Assembly (NCBI GenBank): GCA_020722685.1
Contig: DYKH01000043.1
Location: 7,362-39,906, forward strand
Length of the DNA stretch: 32,545 nucleotides
Reading direction: 5' to 3'
Source of the DNA: Caldithrix sp.
GTDB taxonomy: Bacteria; KSB1; UBA2214; DYKH01
Numbering within the stretch: the stretch's first letter is position 1; each line of letters opens with the position of its first letter. A program made the translations under genes and the position numbers. This document shows positions 25,555 through 32,545 of this stretch, piece by piece. Under the pieces are notes generated by a model. That model was not told where the DNA came from. It did no database searches and saw only the letters and a program-made list of their open reading frames with translations.

Positions 25555-26727
25555 CTATTTCGCCATTCTTTCGATGGCACCCAACGGATTCGTCACACTC
25601 ACTACATAGTCCTTCAGCTTGGCATAGTCCCTATTGATGCACTCATAGGCCCCGTTTTGTCGATAATCGGCAAGCAGATCATCGAGTATTCGTTTGGCCA
25701 ATGCCGGATGCTTATCGGCTAATGCAAAAGCCAACCAACCTGAAGCCGTGCCCCAGTAAGCGCCATTTTGGTACGTCTCCGGCTCCACCGGAATGAGCGT
25801 CTTTTGCCAATGTTCCGGCGCTGGCAGATGGCGAATTTGACCTTTGTGAACGTATTTGTCAAAATTGGCGGCGAGATATTCGACGATGCGTCCACGCTTC
25901 TCCATGAGCGGGAAATCAATATAGATTGCATACGCGTTACCCCAAATGTCGATCTGCCGGCAATCCTGAGTGGCAGCGAGAAACATGCCCGCTTGGTTAT
26001 CCCAGAGCTTATCCAAATGGGATTCGATCATCAGGCTGCGCTGGTCGAACTCTTCAGCGAGCTTTGGCTCTGTAATTTGATTGAAAAGAACCACCAGCCG
26101 CTGACATGCTTCCCAATACAGCAAGGACGAAAAGAGCAGCTCTCCGGTCTTGGCAATGGTGTCGGTAAAGCCATAGGGCGAATGGGGCGCCGCCGGATCG
26201 ATGTAGACCAAGCCATCCGGACTGCGGGGAGTGTAGTTCATCGCCGCAACCAGCTTGTCGGCAGCGTTGCGGAAGAAATCCAAGTCCCCCGTGTGGGCCA
26301 CATAATCCGCTACCAGCTTGACCATAAATTGCGAATTATCCGTCGGTGGGTCGCCCAGGGGGTGACCCACGGGGCCGGCGCTGTAGACCGCGAGTCCATC
26401 CGCTTGCAAGCGATCGGGAATGCAACCGTCCTCTCGCTGGCTATTTAGGAGATAAAGCATGGCCCTGCGAACGTTCTCCTTCGGCAACAAGTGAAAGGCG
26501 TTTTCCACCATGTAGGCGAAATCGCGCGTCCACAAGGCGGCGTAATGGCCTTGCCCGTCGGGCGTATATAGGACCGTGCCGTCGTGAGCGGTGATCGTGC
26601 AACCCTCGAGCTGGCGGCGAGCTTCCCCGATGAGCCATTGATGAATATCCTGGGAAATGGTCACTTTTTCCCTTCCACAGGAAACAGACAGCAGAACCGC
26701 CAAGCAAAGCAGATATGAGTTCTTCAC
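25555..26727 (-). CDS. Six-hairpin (alpha/alpha toroid) glycosidase-like lipoprotein
   Basis: A 390-residue predicted lipoprotein: the signal LLCLAVLLSVSC ends in a lipobox-like Cys at residue 17. The rest has the helical-toroid pattern of six-hairpin glycosidases: YAALWTRDFAYM (62-73), DNSQFMVKLVADYVAHTGD (130-148), TGELLFSSLLYWEACQ, WGNAYAIYIDFPL, YQNGAYWGTASGWLAFALAD. Acidic residues in WTRDF, and near the WG and NGAYW motifs, may be catalytic, but I cannot assign a GH family; it resembles the GH63/GH37/GH78 type folds. Its GTG start shares one base with the stop of the GH106-like gene (TAGTG), indicating coupling. The CE15-like ORF follows 15 bases after its stop. Confidence 0.75.
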   Translation of the reverse strand: MKNSYLLCLAVLLSVSCGREKVTISQDIHQWLIGEARRQLEGCTITAHDGTVLYTPDGQGHYAALWTRDFAYMVENAFHLLPKENVRRAMLYLLNSQREDGCIPDRLQADGLAVYSAGPVGHPLGDPPTDNSQFMVKLVADYVAHTGDLDFFRNAADKLVAAMNYTPRSPDGLVYIDPAAPHSPYGFTDTIAKTGELLFSSLLYWEACQRLVVLFNQITEPKLAEEFDQRSLMIESHLDKLWDNQAGMFLAATQDCRQIDIWGNAYAIYIDFPLMEKRGRIVEYLAANFDKYVHKGQIRHLPAPEHWQKTLIPVEPETYQNGAYWGTASGWLAFALADKHPALAKRILDDLLADYRQNGAYECINRDYAKLKDYVVSVTNPLGAIERMAK

Positions 26728-29700
26728 TATTCCTCCTGCAAGAGGGTCACGGGTCCAAAAAGTCCGGCATCAAAGCTGGCCAGCGGCGGCATGCCGCGCC
26801 AGCCCCAAGTTCGGAGTTGGCCGAGGTCGCTGTACACACCCATGGCATTGACCATCAAATTGCCGACGCGGACGCGGAGTTTGTTTTCGCCGGGCTGCAC
26901 AGCCTGCGTCACGTCAAAGACAAAGGACGGCCAAAGGCGCGCGCCGACCGGTTTACCGTTGACCCAAACCTCTGCCATGTGTAAAACCTTTCCCAAATCT
27001 AAGCGGATGGCCTGGGCGGAGGATACCGCGAAGGTGGTTTCGTAATCCACAAAGCCGGTGAAGCGCGACAAACCCATTTCCAGCCAGGAACCGAGCTTTG
27101 TGTTTCCGGCGCCTTTGCAAACAAAGTAGCCGGGTTCCGATAGTCCCTGTTCCGAGGCCGGAATACTGACGGTCACCAGCTTGGCCTTGGGCGGCAACGC
27201 AAGTCGGTCGCCGCTGTGTTTTACTTCTTTGCCGTCAAGCCAAATCTGGCTCTTTGGCGTTAGGCCGGGAAGAACCATCTCTTTGGCGGCGGGAGGGACT
27301 TTGATTCGCCAGCAGATGGAGTTGATAGAGGTGGTTTCCTTCCACGGTTGCGTCGTGTTCGTTTGCCACTCCCGCGCCTGCTCAGCGGTTCCTACCAAAG
27401 CGAACGGCCAAGCCGAGTCATCGAAATCGGCATTCTGCCAACCGGGAAGCTCCTTTTGCGATTCCTTCCATTTGGGATTGGTCATAATCTCTAAAATCTT
27501 GCCGTCTGACAATTCTACCTGCCCTTGCGCCACCAGCCAACCTGGTCCGCTGCGGTTGGCGCCCTGGACTGCAATCAAGTTCTTGTTGGCTTGCAGGTAC
27601 CTGCCAATCTGGTGAAAATCGGCGGTGTTCAACGAGTTGGCGTGCGGGCCATCCGGCACTTGTTGCCCATTGACCCAAAACTTGACGTAATTGTCCGCGG
27701 TTATGTTTAGGCACGCGCTTTTTGGTTTGGAGGGCAATTCGAACGAAAATCTGTAGTAGCGGCTGCTGTTTTGTTCTGGGATGAAGAGCCACGATGCTCG
27801 CCAAGTGTCTACCAGTCGCAAAGTCCCCACCAAGCTTTGCATGCTCCAGGCGGAATCGTCATAGTCCGGAGTGGCGCTGTAGGTGATTTCGGCCTGATCC
27901 GCGGTCACCAATGTCTTAGCCGAGGAGACGGGAACGCGATCATTACTGACGAACGAGACGGTCCAATCGCCGGTAATAGGGATTTCCTTTTTAGCGGGAA
28001 GCTGTGGTTTGTCTCTTAGAAAAGATTTGCTCGCATCAAACACCAGCCAAAATCCTTGGTAAGGCTGAATGTCCAGCCGCACTACACTGCCCCCGGTTTG
28101 GGATTCGCAGGGTATAGGTCGGATCGCGCCGGTCTCGCAGTCCCAAATCTCCGCCTTTCCTTTGGCATCGCGTAAGCGTATGGTGCAGGATCGGGATTTG
28201 CCTTCGTTGTTTGCCAGCCAATAGAAATCATTGCGGTCGATTTTACGATGGGAGAGCAAAATTGGAAATTCACCGGAAATGAAAGAAAAGCCCGGGACCT
28301 GTTTTTTCGAAATGACTCCCGGCAAGAGCCGCGCGCCCTCTGCAGCAAGGGATAGGTCTACCACAGTGGGCAATGATTTCAGCTTTTCCATTTGTTCGAT
28401 GACTTGCCAGTCGCGAGCGCCGGTCTCGGGGGAACCAACTGGAGACTTGCCCAACAAAACCACCGTACCGCCCGCTTGGGCAAAATCCAGTATTTTCGCA
28501 ATGGTGCTTTGCGCCAGGATGAACATAGGCGGCAATATGATCGCCGAGAAGGCGTGATTGCCGATGAGCAGTCGAGTGATTGCCGAGTGCTCATCCGGCT
28601 TTTGCACCACGGCTTTTAGCATGTAATGCCGATCGGCGATTAGATAATCCATTTGCGCATTGGTAAGCACGTTCATGGCAGCGGCATAAGTGCTATCGAT
28701 GTTCTGCACTTGTTTATCCCATTGATTGCAGTCCGGGCTGGTGAAATAGCCCTCGGACAGCGCCCACACGCTTTCTAAGGGATTAACCAGCAGAATGTCG
28801 GCGACCAGATGTCCTTGCCTGTTGACAAACGCTGCTCTGCGGACAAAATCGGTCCAAAGATGCAGATAGCGCCAGTAGGGATTTTCGGTAAACCAGTCCG
28901 CCGGGTAGGGGATGGTTTCCAGTTTTCTGTTCATGAAGATTCCATGCGGTACGACGTGCGTTACACCCCAGGCCGTAACGGCATTCGCCGCCATTTTCAT
29001 CTGCACCGGTGTTTGCTCCCAGCCGGCCACGCCCATGACTTCGCTCATGAAGGGGCGGTCCTCGAACTCGCAGACGGATTGGGTCTCCTTAAAATCGTGC
29101 ACCTCTAACGACTTCATCAACAGGCAATCGGTGCCGGGCATGGAGACCGACCGTTGCGCGCGCATGAAATCCCCCACGGCGCGCGTTTGCAACATCAAGG
29201 TTTCTTCCCATAGATTGGAGATGCAATGCATGCCCCGGGCCGCAAGCCAGTTGCTGAGCTTGCCGAAAAAGTCATGCGAGTAAACCTCGGAAACCACATC
29301 GAACCAATCGTAGCGCGCTTTGGCCCACAAGCCTTGATCGTCCACCTCGGTCAGCAGCGGCAGCCAAGCGCGGATGTCCCGGCCTTTCATGGCTTGATAG
29401 CGCTCAGCCAAATAGTCCGACCAGGCCATTTGCCAGCCAAAATCACCTTCGTTATCCACGAAAACGCCGGGAATGGAGCGACCCATTTTATCGCCGAAAT
29501 GCTCTTGATAAGGCTGGTGGGCCATGGAGATGAAAACATCCATCAACTTGGGATCGAGGTAATTGACCTCGCCGCCATCGATGCCGGCATGGTGGTATAG
29601 CTCATAAGAGTAGATCACCCACTTGCCCTGAGGAACCTGCCAGGCAAAGGCGGGACCTTCTCCGATCACCTGCAGCGTACCGGCCATGAGAAGATTTGCC

Positions 29701-30281
29701 GCGGATAGCTGACCTGCTACCGTAAATTTGGACGCCGACAACTGTACTTTAGTAGGCCCCTGCACTTCCTGTCGCGTCCATTTGAGCGATTGCGCAGCCA
29801 ATTCCGGATGAGACTGCAAAACGCGCCCGGCCGCTTGGCCGCTGGGCCACCAATACTCGTCGCAATAGCCAAGGGTCATCCCCGCCTTTTCGGCCTCCTT
29901 CAATGCTCCATCAAAGCTTTCGAACCATAGCGGGGAGAGCCATTGTTCGGCAGGCAGAGAGACATATTTGCCGGTTTCGCCACTGTGCCGGCCGTGCGCA
30001 TAACCGGGATTCAGGCGCTGCTGGGTCATTTCTTTGGCCATCTCGGCGGCGAGCTTGGGGTCCAAGGGCGCATCCCAAAACCAGAAAGCGTGCGGAGCGT
30101 AAAACATCGGCGGCTGAGCGAAGGTTTGGCGCACATTGTCAATGCTCGATTCTGTAATCGACGCTATGCTTTCCGTCGGCATCGAGGAGCATGGAATACT
30201 CAATCCGATGAAGAAGAACGTCAAAGCGTGAATGCATGCGATTGCACACTTCCGATGGAGACACTTTGCATACCTGGACAT
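26727..30281 (-). CDS. GH106-like alpha-L-rhamnosidase
   Basis: An 1184-residue secreted glycosidase; a signal peptide with possible lipobox is seen at residues 12-31 (FFFIGLSIPC). The first part is a modified TIM barrel like that of GH106: APHAFWFWDAPLDPKLAAEMAKEM (62-85), then LGYCDEYWWPSGQAAGRV (137-154). Candidate catalytic acids are Glu278 (DNEGDFGW) and Glu414 (MSEVMGVAGWEQ). From about residue 490 to 640 an alpha/beta domain resembles the one in GH42-type enzymes. Two beta-sandwich domains follow (about 740-930 and 1030-1180), the second with WVNGKPVGARLWPSFVFDVTQAVQPGENKLRVRVGN. The ATG at 30281 follows GGAGGAGG. It should release terminal L-rhamnose, which suits the symporter gene upstream. 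Confidence 0.75.
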   Translation of the reverse strand: MSRYAKCLHRKCAIACIHALTFFFIGLSIPCSSMPTESIASITESSIDNVRQTFAQPPMFYAPHAFWFWDAPLDPKLAAEMAKEMTQQRLNPGYAHGRHSGETGKYVSLPAEQWLSPLWFESFDGALKEAEKAGMTLGYCDEYWWPSGQAAGRVLQSHPELAAQSLKWTRQEVQGPTKVQLSASKFTVAGQLSAANLLMAGTLQVIGEGPAFAWQVPQGKWVIYSYELYHHAGIDGGEVNYLDPKLMDVFISMAHQPYQEHFGDKMGRSIPGVFVDNEGDFGWQMAWSDYLAERYQAMKGRDIRAWLPLLTEVDDQGLWAKARYDWFDVVSEVYSHDFFGKLSNWLAARGMHCISNLWEETLMLQTRAVGDFMRAQRSVSMPGTDCLLMKSLEVHDFKETQSVCEFEDRPFMSEVMGVAGWEQTPVQMKMAANAVTAWGVTHVVPHGIFMNRKLETIPYPADWFTENPYWRYLHLWTDFVRRAAFVNRQGHLVADILLVNPLESVWALSEGYFTSPDCNQWDKQVQNIDSTYAAAMNVLTNAQMDYLIADRHYMLKAVVQKPDEHSAITRLLIGNHAFSAIILPPMFILAQSTIAKILDFAQAGGTVVLLGKSPVGSPETGARDWQVIEQMEKLKSLPTVVDLSLAAEGARLLPGVISKKQVPGFSFISGEFPILLSHRKIDRNDFYWLANNEGKSRSCTIRLRDAKGKAEIWDCETGAIRPIPCESQTGGSVVRLDIQPYQGFWLVFDASKSFLRDKPQLPAKKEIPITGDWTVSFVSNDRVPVSSAKTLVTADQAEITYSATPDYDDSAWSMQSLVGTLRLVDTWRASWLFIPEQNSSRYYRFSFELPSKPKSACLNITADNYVKFWVNGQQVPDGPHANSLNTADFHQIGRYLQANKNLIAVQGANRSGPGWLVAQGQVELSDGKILEIMTNPKWKESQKELPGWQNADFDDSAWPFALVGTAEQAREWQTNTTQPWKETTSINSICWRIKVPPAAKEMVLPGLTPKSQIWLDGKEVKHSGDRLALPPKAKLVTVSIPASEQGLSEPGYFVCKGAGNTKLGSWLEMGLSRFTGFVDYETTFAVSSAQAIRLDLGKVLHMAEVWVNGKPVGARLWPSFVFDVTQAVQPGENKLRVRVGNLMVNAMGVYSDLGQLRTWGWRGMPPLASFDAGLFGPVTLLQEE

Positions 30282-30426
30282 TTCATCCTCCTCCAGTAAT
30301 GAAGCATGGCAAGAATCGGGTTAGAAGGTGGGCAGAGAAAAGAAAGTTAAACTGCAACGTAGCTACATCATGGTACAGGGTATTTTTACAATGAGCGTCA
30401 GCAGCCCGCGGTTAGTGATCGACTTG

Positions 30427-30446
30427 TCGAATTGACACCATTGTTG
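30427..30446. repeat. Copy 1 of an imperfect direct repeat flanking the 30534-31013 gene
   Basis: TCGAATTGACACCATTGTTG here resembles TCGAAATTGCACCATTGTCA at 31028-31047, with two small base shifts. The two copies lie on each side of the small conserved gene. Chance is possible for so short a repeat. Confidence 0.35.
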
Positions 30447-30533
30447 AGAAAACCATTTAGTTGTGACTAACACGTGCCCCAGGGACTTGGCAAGACACGC
30501 CAGCGCCTTACCATGTCCCCTTACTGCCCTTCG

Positions 30534-31013
30534 TTACGTTTGCTTTTTTGAGTTGATCTTCTCCTTCCGTTTGCGTGACTTGGTGGCGTCGATCTTTTCC
30601 CGAAACATCGCGTAATGACGCTTGACGCGTTCCATGTACGCAGAATCCGTAAGCAGCACACCTTGGAATAGTTTCAATATGGCAGGGGCCAAAGATGTTT
30701 GCGGACTGCCTAAATTAAGAACCGGGCCTTTCAGTTCGGCGATAGTGGCCGGATCGTCGTCGCCCATCCACTTAGCATAGAAGCTTGTGCTTTCCCATCC
30801 ATAGGCAATCACAGCCTCGACATCCTTGCGGAAGGAGGAGACAACATAAAAGAATACTCGCCTGCAGTCGCAGCCGGGTTCGTCGCAAAACATCTCAAGA
30901 AATGAGTACTGACCCGGTGGCAGGCGCCACTTTAGAAAATTTATGATGGTGATGCTACGTGTTTCACGTTCAGCCACCGCCGGGAAGTAGTCATGGAAAA
31001 GGACGTATGCCAT
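30534..31013 (-). CDS. Conserved hypothetical protein with a CxxxxCDCRR motif
   Basis: A 159-residue soluble protein I do not recognise by name. The N-terminal half has the order FHDYFPAVAERETRSITI, LPPGQYSFLEMFCDEPGCDCRRVFFYVVS, and IAYGWESTSFYAKWMGDDDP; the clustered Cys residues (CDEPGCDC) could bind a metal. The last 30 residues are strongly basic (KSRKRKEKINSKK). Its relatives are found as orphan genes in many genomes. The ATG at 31013 follows GAGGAG about 9 bases upstream. It lies between the rhamnosidase and the symporter, with about 250 bases on each side, but shows no link to sugar use. It may be an insertion flanked by short repeats. Confidence 0.7.
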   Translation of the reverse strand: MAYVLFHDYFPAVAERETRSITIINFLKWRLPPGQYSFLEMFCDEPGCDCRRVFFYVVSSFRKDVEAVIAYGWESTSFYAKWMGDDDPATIAELKGPVLNLGSPQTSLAPAILKLFQGVLLTDSAYMERVKRHYAMFREKIDATKSRKRKEKINSKKQT

Positions 31014-31027
31014 GCTTTGTTGCTCCT

Positions 31028-31047
31028 CGAAATTGCACCATTGTCAC
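31028..31047. repeat. Copy 2 of an imperfect direct repeat flanking the 30534-31013 gene
   Basis: TCGAAATTGCACCATTGTCA, similar to the copy at 30427-30446. It lies just before the start of the small conserved gene and partly overlaps its ribosome binding site region. Confidence 0.35.
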
Positions 31048-31260
31048 CGATATGGCGAGCGAAAACCCGTTGCAAAGATAAGCACTCAAGCCACCGGTCA
31101 TTCGGACTCATACTGATGTCAGTCGCTTCAACTGGGAAAAACGTTATTTCAAAGCCAATTTAACTAACCGTCCATCGAATGTCAAATTGTTTTTGGGGTC
31201 CGGGTAGAGAAGAGTTATCTGCCTGGGCAGTTCAGTTTCCACCCCGATCACGTTGGGCTT

Positions 31261-32430
31261 TTAGCGAAAAATCGGCTGCGTCGCCAAATAGTTGGCATAG
31301 CCGACGATCACCGTGGAGCCGATCAGAGTGATGAGCGCCAAGCCCACCATAAAGCGAGTGAGGCCGCTGGTATTTTTCCATTCCTTGAGAAAGATGCCCC
31401 ACATGGTGCTAAAGATGATGATGCTGGCCATGTGCAGCGTCCAGCTTGAAAACTTGTAATTGCCCATCTGGGTTTCGCCCATAGTATAAAAAAAGAACTG
31501 AAAATACCAGGTTGTGCCAGCAAGGGCGCTGAATAGATAGTTTGCCAAAACCGGGACTTTGGCCGAATTGGCCCTCGATCCCGGCATGCGCTCGACGACC
31601 TCTTCGGATGGGGCGTCCATTGCGGTCTCGATAATGGTCTCTTGATTTCGTCCGATTTTTTCACGGACGGTGCGACTGGTGTACTGATGCAGCGTTTTGT
31701 TCTTAAGCAAGAGATACATGCACCATATAAAATTGGTGGTGAATCCTCCAGCCAAAACCACGATCAATTTGGGCAGGCCGGCCCAGATGGGGGTGATACC
31801 ATATTTTAGCGCCGAGGCTGCAATGGGCTCGCCGGCAGCCAGTCCGTAAGCAAAGCACGAGCTCATGACGCCAGAAAAGGTGGCGACCAGAATTCCGCGC
31901 CAGAAATTGAATTCCTTGATGGATTCGCGCTTCTGTTCGTCGGTCATTTCCTTCTCTTTGGACATGCCGGCGAGACCGGCGATGACGATGCCTTGCAAAC
32001 AAACGATCATGCCGATGAGAATGATGGCGCCGGGGATGGTATGCAATTTGGCGCCAATGGTTCCCTCAAAGATGGGCGGCATGAGCGTGCCGAAAACCGC
32101 GCAATAACCAAGGGCCACGGCCATGCCGAGGGACATGCCCAAGTAGCGCATGGTCAGGCCAAAGGTGAGGCCGCCGAGTCCCCACATGGCGCCCCAGAAA
32201 TAGGTCCAGAAAAGGGTGTTACCCGACTGTTCCGTCAACACCGTTAACAAATTGGGTGTCATGATGAGGGCGAGCGTCCAGGGAGCGATGATCCAGCTAA
32301 AGAAGCCGCCCGCCAGCCAGTAGACCTCCCAGGCCCATTGCTTCACGCCCCGATATGGCACGTAGAAACTGCCCGAAGCCAGTCCGCCCAACCAGTGAAA
32401 AAAGACACCCAAAATAGGATTTGCATTCAT
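31261..32430 (-). CDS. rhaT: L-rhamnose/proton symporter
   Basis: Inner-membrane importer of L-rhamnose driven by protons. The start NPILGVFFHWLGGLASGSFYVPYRGVKQWAWEVYWLAGGFFSWIIAPW is diagnostic of RhaT. About ten hydrophobic helices follow, including GLTFGLTMRYLGMSLGMAVALGYCAVFGTLMPP and the later TTWYFQFFFYTMGETQMG. The length is 389 residues against 344 in E. coli; most of the excess is in a hydrophilic cytoplasmic loop at about residues 243-292. The ATG at 32430 has a GGAGGAG upstream. It is the first gene of the rhamnoside locus in this window; rhamnose isomerase, kinase and aldolase genes would lie outside. No promoter was recognised in the 115 bases between its start and the window edge. 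Confidence 0.94.
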   Translation of the reverse strand: MNANPILGVFFHWLGGLASGSFYVPYRGVKQWAWEVYWLAGGFFSWIIAPWTLALIMTPNLLTVLTEQSGNTLFWTYFWGAMWGLGGLTFGLTMRYLGMSLGMAVALGYCAVFGTLMPPIFEGTIGAKLHTIPGAIILIGMIVCLQGIVIAGLAGMSKEKEMTDEQKRESIKEFNFWRGILVATFSGVMSSCFAYGLAAGEPIAASALKYGITPIWAGLPKLIVVLAGGFTTNFIWCMYLLLKNKTLHQYTSRTVREKIGRNQETIIETAMDAPSEEVVERMPGSRANSAKVPVLANYLFSALAGTTWYFQFFFYTMGETQMGNYKFSSWTLHMASIIIFSTMWGIFLKEWKNTSGLTRFMVGLALITLIGSTVIVGYANYLATQPIFR

Positions 32431-32545
32431 TCGTGGTTACTCCTCCATCGAGATTGTTTTAATATGTTTCCTCTTCTTCCGTTATACAAACCAGTGTCCT
32501 TGCGGGATGGGGGGCCGCTTACCCAAACGCAATGACGATTGATCT

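Noticed and set aside
30534..31047. Mobile element carrying the CDCRR gene
   Set aside because: Only short imperfect flanking repeats were seen; there is no transposase, integrase or terminal inverted repeat, so it is listed as a finding and not as an element.
1..32545. CRISPR array or rRNA genes
   Set aside because: No regularly spaced direct repeats and no conserved rRNA segments were noticed on reading the window.

Overview
The window reads as a stretch of chromosome from a Gram-negative-type bacterium with moderate to slightly high GC. Evidence for an outer membrane is indirect: a LapA/LapB pair, lipoprotein-type signals, secreted glycosidases and a SPOR-domain protein. The gene set (M1 peptidase with a GGMEY motif, HNH protein of the FCB type, rpsA-ispH-cmk-rluB-scpB-scpA order, rhamnoside utilisation genes) suggests an uncultured lineage near the Fibrobacteres-Chlorobi-Bacteroidetes or KSB1/Calditrichota area. 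That placement is inference; no rRNA or tRNA gene was seen. Every intact gene lies on the minus strand, so transcription runs from high to low coordinates. The only plus-strand coding trace is a decayed TPR gene.

Region 1 (1-5.9 kb): an ABC exporter (ATPase cut by the window edge, plus its permease), an Mth938-like protein, a small conserved protein, an unknown polytopic membrane protein and a secreted M1-family metallopeptidase. Region 2 (6.1-9.4 kb): a tight lapA-lapB-(TPR/SPOR)-(homocysteine S-methyltransferase) operon with a candidate promoter. Region 3 (9.6-15.6 kb): a housekeeping operon scpA-scpB-rluB-cmk-ispH-rpsA with overlapping or near-abutting genes, closed by a convincing rho-independent terminator after rpsA. 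Region 4 (15.7-22 kb): HNH endonuclease, a small protein paired with a broken retropepsin-like gene, a Trm112-like protein with an extra Cys-rich insert, a GAF-SpoIIE phosphatase four bases downstream of accA, and a large GT2/phosphoglycosyltransferase fusion.

Region 5 (22-32.5 kb) is accessory. After the TPR pseudogene comes a rhamnoside or plant-polysaccharide locus: RhaT-type L-rhamnose symporter, a small conserved protein, a GH106-like alpha-L-rhamnosidase, a six-hairpin glycosidase lipoprotein, a CE15-like glucuronoyl esterase that stops before its expected catalytic His, and a uroporphyrinogen-decarboxylase-superfamily (methyltransferase-like) protein. The likely logic is that secreted enzymes release L-rhamnose and perhaps methylated uronic acid from pectic or xylan side chains, and the symporter imports the rhamnose. 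Cytosolic rhamnose catabolic genes are not in the window.

The items most worth a second look are the GT2-sugar transferase fusion whose Asp-Glu catalytic dyad appears replaced, the truncated CE15 esterase next to a UroD-family methyltransferase-like gene, the Trm112 protein with a second Cys cluster, and the retropepsin gene with two lesions. I did not find a clearly novel defence or mobile system.
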